64,000 bases of DNA from Labrys sp. KNU-23 (lineage in GTDB: Bacteria > Pseudomonadota > Alphaproteobacteria > Rhizobiales > Labraceae). Below are positions 1 to 11,050 of the stretch, in pieces. The DNA lies in assembly GCF_008330945.1 (NCBI RefSeq), contig NZ_CP043489.1, positions 620,001 through 684,000 on the forward strand, read 5' to 3'. The first letter of the stretch is position 1. Every line of letters starts with the position of its first letter. The translations under genes were made by a program, and so were the position numbers. The notes beneath the pieces are model-generated. The model did not search any database, had not been told where the DNA came from, and saw only the letters and a list, made by a program, of their open reading frames with translations.

Positions 1-1
1 G

Positions 2-394
2 GTCTATCGGCAGGAAGTGGACCATCTGAGCGAATTGGCGGAGCAGCTGAAGGACGAGATGGCGCCGGTCGATGCCGTCCGCCGCTGGCTGCATGCCAAT
101 GTCCAGCTGGTCGCCACCAAGAAAGGCATGCTGACGGCGCTGGCGCTCGCCGCCTATGCGCCGTCCGAGCTCTATGCCTATTCCTTCGATCGCCTGACCA
201 CGGCGCTCGGCGCCCTCCTGGACCGCGCCATTGCCGCCGGACAGATGCGGGCAGACGTCGCGCCGGAAGACCTGCTGCGGGCGCTGGTGGGCATGTGCTA
301 CATGCGCGACCATCCCGGCTGGCTGGAAGCTGTGCAGCGGCTCGTCGACGTTTTCGTCGACGGCCTGTGTGTCGGGGCTGGGAAGGCAGGATAA
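2..394 (+). CDS. TetR/AcrR-type transcriptional regulator, C-terminal part (5' truncated by window edge)
   Basis: The reading frame is open from base 2 to the stop at 392-394, so the gene begins upstream of the window and the GTG at 17 need not be its start. The visible 130 residues are alpha-helical and look like the ligand-binding C-terminal domain of TetR-family repressors (helices around AVRRWLHANVQL, LLDRAIAAGQMRADV and DLLRALVGMCY, a pattern common in TetR_C domains). The DNA-binding helix-turn-helix would lie in the missing N-terminal part. No ligand can be inferred. It converges with the YdeP-type gene, whose stop lies 27 bp beyond this one on the opposite strand. The family call rests on the C-terminal pattern only. 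Confidence 0.6.
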   Translation, partial: VYRQEVDHLSELAEQLKDEMAPVDAVRRWLHANVQLVATKKGMLTALALAAYAPSELYAYSFDRLTTALGALLDRAIAAGQMRADVAPEDLLRALVGMCYMRDHPGWLEAVQRLVDVFVDGLCVGAGKAG

Positions 395-421
395 GCGCCC
401 CGTCGGCGAGTTCTCCGCCGA

Positions 422-2695
<2,274 letters not shown>

Positions 2696-2896
2696 ATGTC
2701 CCTCCGCTCCTATGTGTCCCATTTGGATCGTCGCGGGTCGCGGCCGGCCAGGCAGCCCTCGCATATCGAGGAGCCTCCCGGATTGTTTCGGCTCAACCCC
2801 GATCCAGCTTGCGCGTTCTCCCCATCGTGTCAACCGACATGAAATGACGCCTGGCGAGGCGTCCGCCGACAGCCGATCCGGGACGATTTCAGTTCC

Positions 2897-3337
2897 TCAG
2901 ATCCGGGGTGCGTAATCGACGGCCTGCATGGCGCGGTCCTCGATGGCGCCGACCATCTTGCCGTCGCGCGCCCCGGTTTCGTCCTTGATGCGCTGCCATT
3001 CCTGGTCGGCCATGAAGCGGTCCCAGCTCGCTTTCATGGTCTCGGCATCAGGCCAGCGCAGCAGGTAGACGAATTCCGTCTTCTCCGGCGTGGCCGTCTC
3101 CCACAGAGAGGCGAAGTCAAAGCCGTAGGTCTTCATGATGCGGACGGCGTGGTCGCGAAAGCGGGCGTGGAAAGCCGCCTTGTTGTGCTCGAATATCTCG
3201 TAGATGCGCAATTGATAGATCATCGAATTCCTGCTCCCTAGGGCATGGCCGGAGCCGGGCTGGAGGGCCAAGGCTGCCGCCATGGCAGCCGTCGCAAATT
3301 TCAAGACATCACGTCGGTCCGTGGTCCGAAGGTTCAT
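2897..3337 (-). CDS. NIPSNAP family protein with Tat-like signal
   Basis: 146 residues. The first ~33 form a twin-arginine-like leader (TDRRDVLKF followed by an Ala-rich hydrophobic stretch), so export is likely. The mature part, starting around IYQLRIYEIFEHNKAAFHARF, matches the NIPSNAP/dimeric alpha-beta barrel fold: an N-terminal beta strand with IYxLRxY, a helix, and a central strand FVYLLRWPDAETM. NIPSNAP proteins have no agreed biochemical function. ATG 3337 has GGAGCGG upstream. It sits 83 bp downstream of the LysR gene on the same strand and 201 bp upstream of the YdeP gene, so the three could be co-regulated, though no shared promoter is evident. An exported NIPSNAP is less common than the cytosolic form. 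Confidence 0.8.
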   Translation of the reverse strand: MNLRTTDRRDVLKFATAAMAAALALQPGSGHALGSRNSMIYQLRIYEIFEHNKAAFHARFRDHAVRIMKTYGFDFASLWETATPEKTEFVYLLRWPDAETMKASWDRFMADQEWQRIKDETGARDGKMVGAIEDRAMQAVDYAPRI

Positions 3338-3420
3338 GGCAACCGCTCCAGCTCAACTCGGAAGCGATTTTGGCCACTCAGTCATCAATGTAAAATATAT
3401 TATGAGCAATTGATTGATAT

Positions 3421-4332
3421 CTATGGAGTATCAATCTTCGCCACCTGCCTGACAATTTCGATGAAACTGTCGCGGATCGGCGAGGCGATGTCGGCCCGCC
3501 AGCCGAGGACCATGTCCATATGGCTCAAATCATCCGGTGCGGCGGTGATGATCGGACAGAAGACCGCGCCCTTGCGGTACTCCTGGCAGGCCGAGGCCGG
3601 CACCAGCGCTACGCCGAGGCCGCCCGCAACCAGGCCGACGACGGTCTGCATTTCGCAGGCTTCCTGGGTGATGCGCGGTTCGAATCCCTCATGGCGGCAC
3701 AAGGCAATCAGCTGGTCGTGGAAGCTCACCCCCTCGTTGCGAGGGGTCATGATGAAGCCTTCCCCGGCCAATTGCTCCAGCCTTACCGGCGCACCGGTCG
3801 CGAGGGGATGATCATCGGGCAAGGCAGCCAGAACCGGCTCGCGCTCCATGCGTTCGAAACGGATGTCGGCCGCCGGAACTCCCGGCCAGCGCATGAAGCC
3901 GATATCGGCCTGCTTCTCCCGCAAGGCTTCGATCTGCTTGGCCGTGGTCGCCTCGCGCAGAATGAGTTCCACATCCGGAAACCGGGATCGAAACGTCCTT
4001 AGCGCCAGCGGAACCAGGTCGCGACGGGCCGTACCGACAAAGGTGATGGCAAGCCGGCCCGCCAGTCCCGCCTCGATCCGGCGTGCGCGCAGGGCCCCCT
4101 GCTCCAGGCTCGCCAGGCAGGCTTTCGCCGTCTCCAGAAACGCGCCGCCGGCCTCGGTCAAGGCGACATGCCGATTGCTGCGCGTGAACAGGCGTGCACC
4201 GACCTTCTCCTCCAGCTTGCGCACGGCCTGGCTGAGCGGCGGCTGGGCCATATGCAGGCGCTCCGCCGCCCGATGGAAATGCAGTTCCTCGGCAAGGACG
4301 ACGAACTGGTGCAGGAGACGCGTTTCGATCAT
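3421..4332 (-). CDS. LysR family transcriptional regulator
   Basis: 303 residues, standard length for the family. The N-terminal winged helix-turn-helix is clear (LLHQFVVLAEELHFHRAAERLHMAQPP, then LSQAVRKLEEKVGARLFTR over residues 5-55), followed by the periplasmic-binding-like effector domain from about residue 90 (LAITFVGTARRDLVP). LysR proteins usually act on a divergent gene, but here the upstream neighbour hppA is on the same strand and ends 96 bp away with a terminator hairpin between. The target may be the downstream NIPSNAP and YdeP genes, or a distant locus. The co-inducer is unknown; the sequence around residues 95-110 resembles the BenM/CatM branch only loosely. Confidence 0.9.
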   Translation of the reverse strand: MIETRLLHQFVVLAEELHFHRAAERLHMAQPPLSQAVRKLEEKVGARLFTRSNRHVALTEAGGAFLETAKACLASLEQGALRARRIEAGLAGRLAITFVGTARRDLVPLALRTFRSRFPDVELILREATTAKQIEALREKQADIGFMRWPGVPAADIRFERMEREPVLAALPDDHPLATGAPVRLEQLAGEGFIMTPRNEGVSFHDQLIALCRHEGFEPRITQEACEMQTVVGLVAGGLGVALVPASACQEYRKGAVFCPIITAAPDDLSHMDMVLGWRADIASPIRDSFIEIVRQVAKIDTP

Positions 4333-4368
4333 CGGTCAGAACCATCGCGGCCGTGGTGCCGGCCTGTT

Positions 4369-4400
4369 TCAAAACGAAAGAGGGAGGGCAATGCCCTCCC
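4369..4400 (-). terminator. Rho-independent terminator of hppA
   Basis: Perfect 8-bp inverted repeat (arms 4382-4389 and 4393-4400, 3-nt loop). Read on the minus strand the stem is followed by a T-rich tract (TCTTTCGTTTTG). It lies 29 bp beyond the hppA stop and before the LysR start, so it should end hppA transcription. Confidence 0.75.
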
Positions 4401-4428
4401 CCACACGGCCTTAACCTATCGCAAAAAC

Positions 4429-6579
4429 TCAGTGATGGGCCAGGATGGCCAGCAGGAGCAGTGCGACGATGTTGGTGATCTTGATCGCCGGATTGACGGC
4501 GGGACCGGCCGTATCCTTGTAGGGATCGCCGACCGTGTCGCCGGTCACCGAGGCCTTGTGGGCTTCGGAACCCTTGAGGTGCTTGGTGCCGTTGGCATCG
4601 ATGAAGCCGTCCTCGAACGACTTCTTGGCATTGTCCCAGGCACCGCCGCCCGCTGTCATCGAGATGGCGACGAAGAGGCCCGTGACGATCACGCCGAGCA
4701 GCATGGCGCCCACGGCGGCGAAGGCATCCGACTTCGAGCCGGTGATCCACAAAACCAGGAAATAGATCACGATCGGGGAGAGCACCGGCAGCAGCGAGGG
4801 GACCAGCATCTCCTTGATGGCGGCGCGGGTGAGAAGGTCCACCGCCTTGCCGTAGTCAGGCTTTTCCGTGCCCTGCATGATGCCGGGCTTCTCGCGGAAC
4901 TGGCGCCGAACCTCCTCGACGATAGCCGAGGCCGCCTTGCCCACGGCGGTCATGGCGATGCCGCCGAAGAGATAGGGGATGAGGCCGCCGAGCAGCAGAC
5001 CCACCACCACGAAGGGATTGGCCAGCGAGAAGTTCGGCTGTACCCCGGTGAAATAGGGATACTGGGCCGAATTCGCGGCGAAATAGGCCAGGTCCGAGGT
5101 ATAGGCGGCGAACAGTACCAGGGCGCCGAGGCCAGCCGAGCCGATGGCATAACCCTTGGTGACGGCCTTGGTGGTGTTGCCGACGGCGTCGAGCGCATCC
5201 GTCGACTTGCGGACTTCCTTGGGCAGGCCGGCCATTTCGGCAATGCCGCCGGCATTGTCGGTAACCGGCCCGAAGGCGTCGAGCGCCACCACCATGCCGG
5301 CAAGCCCGAGCATGGTCGTCACGGCGATGGCCGTGCCGAACAGGCCAGCCAGCGTATAGGTCGCGATGATGCCCGCGACGATCACGATGGTGGGCAGCGC
5401 CGTCGCTTCGAGCGAGACGGCAAGGCCCTGGATGACGTTGGTGCCATGCCCCGTGACCGAGGCCTGCGAGATCTGGCGCACCGGCCGATAGCCGATGCCC
5501 GTGTAATATTCAGTGATCCAGACGATCAGGCCTGTCACCAGCAGGCCGACGATGCCGCAGGCGAACAGGGAGGTACCCGTGACGTCATGGCCGCCGATGG
5601 TGCCGATCGAGCCCCAGCCGATGAGGAAATGCGTGGCGACGGCCAGGCCCGCCACCGACAGCACCGCTGAAGCGATGAAGCCCTTGTAGAGCGCGCCCAT
5701 GATCGACTGGTTGGCGCCGAGCTTGACGAAGAAGGTGCCGACGATCGAGGTGACGATGCAGGCCGCGCCGATGCCGAGCGGATAGAGCAGCACGTTGGAG
5801 AGCACCGGCGTGCCGGCGAACAGGATCGCCGCCAGCACCATCGTGGCGACCACGGTGACCGCATAGGTCTCGAACAGGTCGGCCGCCATGCCGGCGCAAT
5901 CACCGACATTGTCGCCGACATTGTCGGCGATGGTGGCGGGATTGCGCGGATCGTCCTCGGGAATCCCGGCCTCGACCTTGCCGACGAGATCGCCGCCGAC
6001 ATCGGCGCCCTTGGTGAAGATACCGCCGCCCAGACGGGCGAAGATCGAGATCAGCGAGGCGCCGAAGCCCAGAGCCACCAGCGAATCGATGATCTCACGC
6101 GCCTGCTTTGGATCAGCAAAGGAGAGCTGCATCGGACCGGTCAGCACGTAGTAGTAGACGGCGACCCCCAGCAAGGCGAGACCGGCCACCAGCATGCCGG
6201 TGACCGCACCCGCCTTGAAGGCGACTTCGAGCCCCTGCCCAAGCGAGTTCATCGCGGCCTGTGCCGTACGGACATTGGCTCTCACCGACATGTTCATGCC
6301 GATGAAGCCTGCAAGACCCGAGAGCACGGCACCGATCAGGAAGCCGATGGCACTCGGGATCGAAAGGAAATAGGCAACCAGGGCGAAGATGATGATGCCG
6401 ACACCGGAAATGGTGACGTATTGGCGCCTGAGATAAGCCTGCGCGCCTTCGCGCACGAAACCGGCGATTTCCTGCATCCGGGCATTGCCGGCAGGCTGCG
6501 CCATCACCGACTGGAATGCCCAGATTCCGTAAACGAGGGAAAGCGCCCCGCACGCAATAATGACCCACAGAGAAAGCAT
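4429..6579 (-). CDS. hppA: K+-insensitive pyrophosphate-energized proton pump
   Basis: 716-residue integral membrane H+-translocating pyrophosphatase, coupling PPi hydrolysis to proton export or vesicle acidification. The catalytic signature DVGGDLVGK lies at residues 193-201, followed by the acidic substrate loop [20 protein letters not shown]; about 15-16 hydrophobic segments are visible from [15 protein letters not shown] to the C-terminus [13 protein letters not shown]. Residue 471 in [10 protein letters not shown] is Lys, the position that in this family separates K+-independent (Lys) from K+-dependent (Ala) enzymes, so this is the K+-insensitive type. It is monocistronic, with a terminator at 4369-4400. 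The 465-bp upstream region is shared with a divergent exported protein and holds a four-fold tandem motif and part of a dispersed repeat. Confidence 0.96.
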   Translation of the reverse strand: MLSLWVIIACGALSLVYGIWAFQSVMAQPAGNARMQEIAGFVREGAQAYLRRQYVTISGVGIIIFALVAYFLSIPSAIGFLIGAVLSGLAGFIGMNMSVRANVRTAQAAMNSLGQGLEVAFKAGAVTGMLVAGLALLGVAVYYYVLTGPMQLSFADPKQAREIIDSLVALGFGASLISIFARLGGGIFTKGADVGGDLVGKVEAGIPEDDPRNPATIADNVGDNVGDCAGMAADLFETYAVTVVATMVLAAILFAGTPVLSNVLLYPLGIGAACIVTSIVGTFFVKLGANQSIMGALYKGFIASAVLSVAGLAVATHFLIGWGSIGTIGGHDVTGTSLFACGIVGLLVTGLIVWITEYYTGIGYRPVRQISQASVTGHGTNVIQGLAVSLEATALPTIVIVAGIIATYTLAGLFGTAIAVTTMLGLAGMVVALDAFGPVTDNAGGIAEMAGLPKEVRKSTDALDAVGNTTKAVTKGYAIGSAGLGALVLFAAYTSDLAYFAANSAQYPYFTGVQPNFSLANPFVVVGLLLGGLIPYLFGGIAMTAVGKAASAIVEEVRRQFREKPGIMQGTEKPDYGKAVDLLTRAAIKEMLVPSLLPVLSPIVIYFLVLWITGSKSDAFAAVGAMLLGVIVTGLFVAISMTAGGGAWDNAKKSFEDGFIDANGTKHLKGSEAHKASVTGDTVGDPYKDTAGPAVNPAIKITNIVALLLLAILAHH

Positions 6580-6779
6580 GGACTATATTTTCCTTGTTCT
6601 TTACTCTCACAAGCCGCTGAACAAATCGCACGAACGAACCACGCCTGCCCTTCGCATCGAAGGTCAGGATATTGCAGGTGCGGCGAATCCTCCCACCGGA
6701 GCCGTTTGATTGTCCGGATTGCCGCGATGCTGCCAAAATCACACGGGCAGCGCAACCGACGCGGTGCGTTGGCGGCAAG

Positions 6780-6849
6780 TTCTTTCGAAGACCCCAAGTT
6801 TCTTTCGAAGAACCCAGCTTCTTTCGAAGAACACTGGTTCTTTCAAAGA
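6780..6849. repeat. Four tandem copies of TTCTTTCGAAGA
   Basis: The 12-mer TTCTTTCGAAGA is found at 6780-6791, 6800-6811 and 6819-6830, and with one mismatch (TTCTTTCAAAGA) at 6838-6849. Start-to-start spacing is 20, 19 and 19 bp. Each copy centres on the palindrome TTCGAA (TTCAAA in the fourth); the 7-8 bp spacers vary. Regular spacing close to two helical turns suggests a multi-site protein-binding array rather than a random repeat. It lies about 200 bp from each of the two divergent genes. Confidence 0.8.
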
Positions 6850-6930
6850 AGCTCCTGGCGCGTCACCCGCCGGAAAACTGTCACGCCCCTGTCATCGGCT
6901 CTTGCCAAGGAAGTCCACGCTGGCGCGTCC

Positions 6931-7006
6931 TGCGATTTGGGCACATCGCTGAGATCGCAAAGACGCGTCGAAACAACAAAGACCGAGAGCAAAGACGCGT
7001 TTTCTC
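6931..7006 (+). repeat. Dispersed palindromic repeat family 1, copy G (partial)
   Basis: TGCGATTTGG, then ATCGCAAAGACGCGTCGAA, then GAGCAAAGACGCG match the central part of the ~105-bp repeat seen complete at 42752-42856; the middle is shortened. It ends about 40 bp before the ATG of the phytase-like gene, so it is probably in that gene's promoter or 5' leader. Confidence 0.65.
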
Positions 7007-7044
7007 TTGGCGCGCCTTCGTTCCGGCCACCGAGCGAGATTTTC

Positions 7045-8592
7045 ATGCGCCTTCTCCGGACCGTCCTCCTCACCACCCTCTCGGTTCTGCCGACGCTGGC
7101 AGTGGCCGAGCCCCTCGCCGTCAAGGAACCTTTCGTTTCCTCCGCCCCGGGCGAGGAAAAGATCGATTTCGCCGGCGGCAGCTTCGTCAATCACGGTCTG
7201 GTCGGCGTCGGCCGGCTGAGCGCCGACCTCAAGGACGAGAAGGGCGATACGCTCGGTTCCTTCTCCTCCATGACGATCGACCCCAAGAGCTGGAGCAAGA
7301 CCGCCAACGGCTATAAGGGCCAGCTTCGGTCCCTGCCCGATCGCGGCTACAACAATCCCGACAAGGGCCTGTTCTTCGACTATCAGAGCCGGGTCCTCGC
7401 CTTCGATTTCGCCTTCACGCCCTATTCCGGCCCCACCCTGCCCACCGCCGTAACCTCGCAGTCGCAGATCGAATTGAAGCCGCTCGACGGCAAGGGCGTC
7501 TTCCTCACCGGCCTCGACGGCAAGCCGACGACGGGGGCCGATCCCGCCGACAATACCGTTGAGATGAACGGCTATACCCTGCCCGTACCGCCGGCCGGAG
7601 CGCTTGGCGCCGGCTCCCTCTCCTTCGATGCCGAGTCGATCGCCTACCGTTCCGACGGCAGCTTCTATGTCGGCGATGAATATGCCGCCGCCGTCTATCT
7701 GTTCGGATCGGATGGCAAGCTGAAGGGCCTCATCCCGCCGGGACCGGCGCTCGTTCCCACCAAGAAGGGCAAGATCAACTTTACCTCGATGGACGCGCCC
7801 GATACCGGCCGGCGCAACAATCAGGGCCTGGAAGCGATCTCGCTGACCCCTGATGGCAAGACCCTCTACGCCGTGCTGCAGAGCGGCACCCTGCAGGATA
7901 GTTCCGCCGGCAAGAATCAGGCGAACCGCGCCACCACGCGCATCTACGTCTACGACGTGGCTTCGGACCCGCTACCCAAGACCCCCAAGGCCGTCTATGC
8001 GATCGAGCTCCCGGTCTATTCCAAGAAGGGCGACGGCAAGATCGACGCCACCGCGGCCCAGAGCGAGATGGTGGCGCTCGACGATCATCGCTTCCTGCTG
8101 CTGGCACGCGATGGCGCCGGCCATGGCTGCGACTGCAAGAACCCCGAAATGTTCAAGGCCATCCTGGTGGTGGATACCAATGGCGCCACCAATCTGGCCG
8201 GCACGGACTATGAAACCGGCACCAAGCCGATCGCTCCCGCCAAGGACGAGCGCAACGTCCTCGACCCCGCCATTACCCCTGCCCGCTCGCAGGTGTTGGT
8301 CAACCTCTTGAACGCCACCCAGCTCGGCAAGTTCGGCCTCAATATCGACAATGCCAAGTCCGACGATCTCACGCTGTCGGAGAAGTGGGAAGCCATGACG
8401 CTGGTGCCGGCCCTCGATCCGGCTGCCCCGAACGATGCCTTCCTGTTCGTCGGCAACGACAACGACTTCCTCACCAAGAAGGGTGTGATGAAGGGTCAGA
8501 GCTACGACGCCGGCCTCACCAACGACACGCTGGTACTGGCCTATCGTCTGACCCTGCCGGAAGACCTGGCCAAGGCCTTGGCAGCCAAGTAA
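7045..8592 (+). CDS. Exported esterase-like activity of phytase family protein
   Basis: 515 residues with a clean Sec signal peptide (MRLLRTVLLTTLSVLPTLAVA, cleavage near residue 21). The mature protein matches the phytase-like/esterase-like beta-propeller family (PF13449): SFDAESIAYRSDGSFYVGDEYA, NNQGLEAISLTPDGKTLYAVLQSG, and a late EKWEAMTLVPAL block followed by FLFVGNDNDF are the blade-like repeats. Family members are periplasmic; the true substrate is uncertain (phosphoesters are suggested by the name only). ATG 7045 was chosen because it starts the signal peptide; the frame remains open about 600 bp further upstream, through the intergenic repeats. The next gene converges; a CCCTCTCCC inverted repeat pair lies in between. 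Confidence 0.88.
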   Translation: MRLLRTVLLTTLSVLPTLAVAEPLAVKEPFVSSAPGEEKIDFAGGSFVNHGLVGVGRLSADLKDEKGDTLGSFSSMTIDPKSWSKTANGYKGQLRSLPDRGYNNPDKGLFFDYQSRVLAFDFAFTPYSGPTLPTAVTSQSQIELKPLDGKGVFLTGLDGKPTTGADPADNTVEMNGYTLPVPPAGALGAGSLSFDAESIAYRSDGSFYVGDEYAAAVYLFGSDGKLKGLIPPGPALVPTKKGKINFTSMDAPDTGRRNNQGLEAISLTPDGKTLYAVLQSGTLQDSSAGKNQANRATTRIYVYDVASDPLPKTPKAVYAIELPVYSKKGDGKIDATAAQSEMVALDDHRFLLLARDGAGHGCDCKNPEMFKAILVVDTNGATNLAGTDYETGTKPIAPAKDERNVLDPAITPARSQVLVNLLNATQLGKFGLNIDNAKSDDLTLSEKWEAMTLVPALDPAAPNDAFLFVGNDNDFLTKKGVMKGQSYDAGLTNDTLVLAYRLTLPEDLAKALAAK

Positions 8593-8617
8593 GGGCGTCG
8601 ATGAGTGCGGGGGTAGC

Positions 8618-8757
8618 TGCCCTCACCCCTTACCCCTCTCCCAACTTGGGAGAGGGAAGCGCCAACGTCGCAGTTGACACCGGTCAGGCGACGCGCACGA
8701 CGACAAAAAGAACACAACACCTGTGACTCCCTCTCCCGGGTCGGGAGAGGGGTAGCC
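8618..8757. repeat. Paired CCTCTCCC/GGGAGAGG inverted repeats between convergent genes
   Basis: Two stem-loops (CCCTCTCCCAACTTGGGAGAGG near 8633-8655 without the outer bases, and CCCTCTCCCGGGTCGGGAGAGGGG near 8730-8753) flank ~75 bp of unstructured sequence. The outer parts (GCTGCCCTCACCCC at left, GGGGTAGCCCCTC at right) are also roughly complementary, so the whole can fold as one large hairpin. Palindromes of this CTCTCCC type are common as intergenic repeats in proteobacteria. The position between two convergent genes suits a bidirectional terminator. Confidence 0.6.
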
Positions 8758-8759
8758 CC

Positions 8760-9746
8760 TCAAAAATGACTAAAACTGCCGCGAGCGAACTGGACGTCGT
8801 TGCGCTCACCATCGAGCCATCTCGGGGCGTGGTGGCCTGATGTCACCGTACCGATCGGCGTGACCGGCACACCGGACTGCTGCGCCGCCGTTTCGAAGGC
8901 TGCGCGCTGTTTGAAAGGCACCGCGCAGAGGATCTCATAATCGTCCCCTCCGGTGAGGGCCGTTTCCAGCAGGCTCGCATCCAGCTTGCACGCCGCCTGA
9001 CCGGCCGGTGAAAGCGGCACGGCATCGCGTTCGAGATCGGCAGACGCGCCGGAAGCCCGCAGCAGCTTGGCGAGATCCCCAACGAGACCATCCGAAATGT
9101 CCATCGAGGCCGAGGCGTGGGCGAGCACGGCCGGTGCCAGCGTGGTGCGCGGCTGCGGCAGGAGGTAACGCCTGGCCAGGTAATCGCGCTCCAGCTCCGC
9201 CAGCCCCGCCAAGGCTTGCGCTCTGCGGCGCGCCAGCAGGCCAAGGGCCCCGTCGCCGATGGAGCCGCTGACATAGAGGGTGTCGCCCGGTTGGGCGCCG
9301 TCCCGGCGGGGGATGCGATCGGAAGGCACCAGGCCGAAAGCATTGACCGCGATCGTCAAGGGTCCCGTGGTCTTGACGGTATCGCCTCCGAGCAGAGCAA
9401 AGGAAAATTCCTGGCCGTCGATCGCCAGTCCTTCGGCGAAACGGACCAGCCAGTCCTCACGCCAGCCGGGCGGCAAGGCCAGGCAGAGCGTATAGGCATG
9501 GGGTTGGGCACCCTTGGCGGCCAGGTCGGAAAGATTCACGCGCAGGGCTTTGCGCGCGATGAGATCCGGATCGTCGTCGGCGAGGAAATGAATGTCGGCA
9601 ACCAACGCATCAGTGGTGACGACCAGATGCGAGCCCGCCGGCACGCTCAGCGTCGCCGCGTCATCCGTCAGCCCGCGCGCCCCGGGATGGGTCGCGAGCG
9701 GAGCGAAGAAACGGCTGATCAACTGATCTTCGGTGATCCGCGACAT
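8760..9746 (-). CDS. thiL: Thiamine-monophosphate kinase
   Basis: About 328 residues. ThiL phosphorylates thiamine monophosphate to thiamine diphosphate with ATP, in the cytosol. Hallmarks: GLTDDAATLSV near residue 25 (metal/ATP-binding Asp pair), VNLSDLAAKGAQPHAYTL, LLGGDTVKT, and the distal GGDDYEILCAVP, all conserved in the AIR synthase-related fold. The frame can start at TTG 9770, ATG 9758 or ATG 9746; I chose 9746 because MSRITEDQLISRFF matches where ThiL proteins begin and because the upstream part is derived from the dispersed repeat. It is the last gene of the nrdR/rib/nusB minus-strand run, a position usual in rhizobial genomes. Confidence 0.93.
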   Translation of the reverse strand: MSRITEDQLISRFFAPLATHPGARGLTDDAATLSVPAGSHLVVTTDALVADIHFLADDDPDLIARKALRVNLSDLAAKGAQPHAYTLCLALPPGWREDWLVRFAEGLAIDGQEFSFALLGGDTVKTTGPLTIAVNAFGLVPSDRIPRRDGAQPGDTLYVSGSIGDGALGLLARRRAQALAGLAELERDYLARRYLLPQPRTTLAPAVLAHASASMDISDGLVGDLAKLLRASGASADLERDAVPLSPAGQAACKLDASLLETALTGGDDYEILCAVPFKQRAAFETAAQQSGVPVTPIGTVTSGHHAPRWLDGERNDVQFARGSFSHF

Positions 9747-9759
9747 GCGAGCACCCATG

Positions 9760-9878
9760 GCGTTTTGCAATTTGACGAAGTCAGCAACAATCGCAAAGAC
9801 GTTTCAGCCAATCCGTTGGATTGGCTTGGAAACAGGGCTGGAGCAAAGCGAGTTCAGTCATGAGCACGCTTTACTCCA
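9760..9878 (+). repeat. Dispersed palindromic repeat family 1, copy E
   Basis: Fills the whole gap between thiL and nusB. Shared elements are GCGTTTTGC at the left edge, AATCGCAAAGAC at 9789-9800, and GAGCAAAGCG with a terminal ACTCC/CTAGGAGG at right. It shares with copy D the internal block CCAATCCGTTGGATTGGCT and GTTCAGTCATGA, so the family has at least two subtypes. It is transcribed within the operon and could fold as an intercistronic RNA structure. Confidence 0.75.
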
Positions 9879-9881
9879 GAA

Positions 9882-10343
9882 CTAGGAGGCCTGGAGATGG
9901 TCGCTGCGTTCAGCCCTGGCGATCTTGTCGAGTACGGCATTGACCATGCCGGCTTCCTCGCGATCGAGGAAGGCATGCGCGACGCTGACATATTCGGAGA
10001 TCGTCACCTTCGGCGGAATGTCCTTGCGGTGCAGCAGTTCATAGACGCCGGCGCGCAGGATGGCGCGCAGGATGGCATCCACCCGCTTGAGCGGCCAGCC
10101 ATCGGCAAGGGCCTGGTCGACCTTGGGATCGATGCTGCGCTGTTCGCGCACGACGCCGCCGACGATGTCGCGAAAGAAGCTTTCTTCGGCCGGCGAATAT
10201 TCCACGCCGTCGATTTCCTGGCCGATCCAATGGTTCTCGAATTCCGCCAGCACCTCGACGACATTGCTGCCGCGGATGTCCATCTGGTAGAGCGCCTGCA
10301 CGCTGGCAAGGCGCGCCGCGGAGCGCTTCTGGGCCCGGCTCAT
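9882..10343 (-). CDS. nusB: Transcription antitermination factor NusB
   Basis: 153 residues, an all-helical RNA-binding protein that binds boxA with NusE(S10) in rRNA antitermination. The start [21 protein letters not shown] and the terminal [19 protein letters not shown] are typical. The ATG overlaps the ribH stop by 4 bp (ATGA at 10340-10343), showing translational coupling, as in many bacteria where nusB follows ribH. The downstream gene thiL follows after the 119-bp repeat copy E. Confidence 0.96.
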   Translation of the reverse strand: MSRAQKRSAARLASVQALYQMDIRGSNVVEVLAEFENHWIGQEIDGVEYSPAEESFFRDIVGGVVREQRSIDPKVDQALADGWPLKRVDAILRAILRAGVYELLHRKDIPPKVTISEYVSVAHAFLDREEAGMVNAVLDKIARAERSDHLQAS

Positions 10344-10867
10344 GCCTCCACCCCATGCAGGCGGCGTTTCAGGGCGATCATGTGCAAGGCCGCATCGGCC
10401 GCGCCGCCACCCTTGTTCATTTCGGCAATACTGGCGCGGACCCGGGCCTGCTCGTCATTCTCGACGGTGAGGATGCCGTTTCCGAGCGGCAAGGCGCGCT
10501 GCACCGAGATGTCCATCAGGGCGCGTGAGCTTTCGCCGGCCACGATGTCGTAATGGGTGGTCTCGCCGCGCACCACGCATCCGAGGGCCACGGCACCATC
10601 ATAGGAGCGGCCACGCTGCGTGGCGGCATCGAGGGCCATCACGATGGCCGAGGGGATTTCTAGGGCGCCGGGCACGGTAAGCACGTCGAAGCTGCCGCCG
10701 GCAGCCTTGATGGCGCCGGTCGCGCCAGTGAGCAGGCCATCGGCGATCTCTTCGTAGTACCGGGCCTCGACGATCAGGATATGCGGCGGCAGCGGCCCAC
10801 CGAAGCCGGAGTCGGTATTGTCGAAGGAAAGAGCGGAAGAACTGGATACACGCCTGGGACCGGCCAT
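10340..10867 (-). CDS. ribH: 6,7-dimethyl-8-ribityllumazine synthase
   Basis: Condenses 5-amino-6-ribitylaminouracil with 3,4-dihydroxy-2-butanone 4-phosphate, the penultimate riboflavin step. Family features: [19 protein letters not shown] near the N-terminus, [15 protein letters not shown] (substrate loop), [19 protein letters not shown] and [12 protein letters not shown]. With ATG 10867 the protein is 175 residues, slightly longer than usual (150-160); the frame also opens at a TTG at 10942, but those 25 residues are unlike the family. The stop overlaps the nusB start. About 180 bp, with a RIME-like palindrome, separate it from ribE. Confidence 0.95.
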   Translation of the reverse strand: MAGPRRVSSSSALSFDNTDSGFGGPLPPHILIVEARYYEEIADGLLTGATGAIKAAGGSFDVLTVPGALEIPSAIVMALDAATQRGRSYDGAVALGCVVRGETTHYDIVAGESSRALMDISVQRALPLGNGILTVENDEQARVRASIAEMNKGGGAADAALHMIALKRRLHGVEA

Positions 10868-10963
10868 GGGAAATCTCGTCTCGGAAGGAAAGGCAAACTC
10901 GGCAAATGCCGCCTGCAAGCTATAAGGACTGACGGCGTTCAAGCTATAAGGATTGATGGCGTT

Positions 10964-11047
10964 CCTAGAGCATCGTGCCTAAAAGGGAAAGCCGGTTTTG
11001 AGCAGAAGGGATGTGACCGTAAAGCATGGCAGCGCAAGCTCTGCTCA
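10964..11047. repeat. RIME-like intergenic palindrome (single degenerate copy)
   Basis: CTAGAGCATCGTGCCTAAAA followed by GGGAAAGCCGGTTTTG resembles the half-unit of rhizobial intergenic mosaic elements (AGAGCATg..., AAAG, CCGGTTTT). Only one copy is visible in the window and the right half is poorly preserved. It lies between ribE and ribH inside the riboflavin operon. The family assignment is from memory of the consensus and needs a database comparison. Confidence 0.4.
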
Positions 11048-11050
11048 GGT

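Larger units (their letters stand above)
6580..7044. promoter_or_regulatory. Divergent intergenic region hppA / phytase-like gene
   Basis: 465 bp without a convincing gene. It must contain the promoters of both divergent genes. The reading frame of the phytase-like protein stays open far upstream (to 6421) but the signal peptide at 7045 marks the true start. Inside are the tandem TTCTTTCGAAGA array (6780-6849) and a partial dispersed repeat (6931-7006). I see no textbook -35/-10 pair. Confidence 0.5.

Noticed and set aside
3650..3700. tRNA T-arm-like string CGGTTCGAATCCC
   Set aside because: It lies inside the LysR coding sequence, and no acceptor, D or anticodon stems can be formed around it.
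6780..6849. CRISPR-like regular repeats
   Set aside because: The repeat is only 12 bp with 7-8 bp spacers, far below CRISPR repeat and spacer size, and no cas gene is near.
6421..7044. Extended N-terminus of the phytase-like protein
   Set aside because: The open frame runs through tandem repeats and a dispersed repeat and lacks homology; a standard signal peptide begins at 7045.
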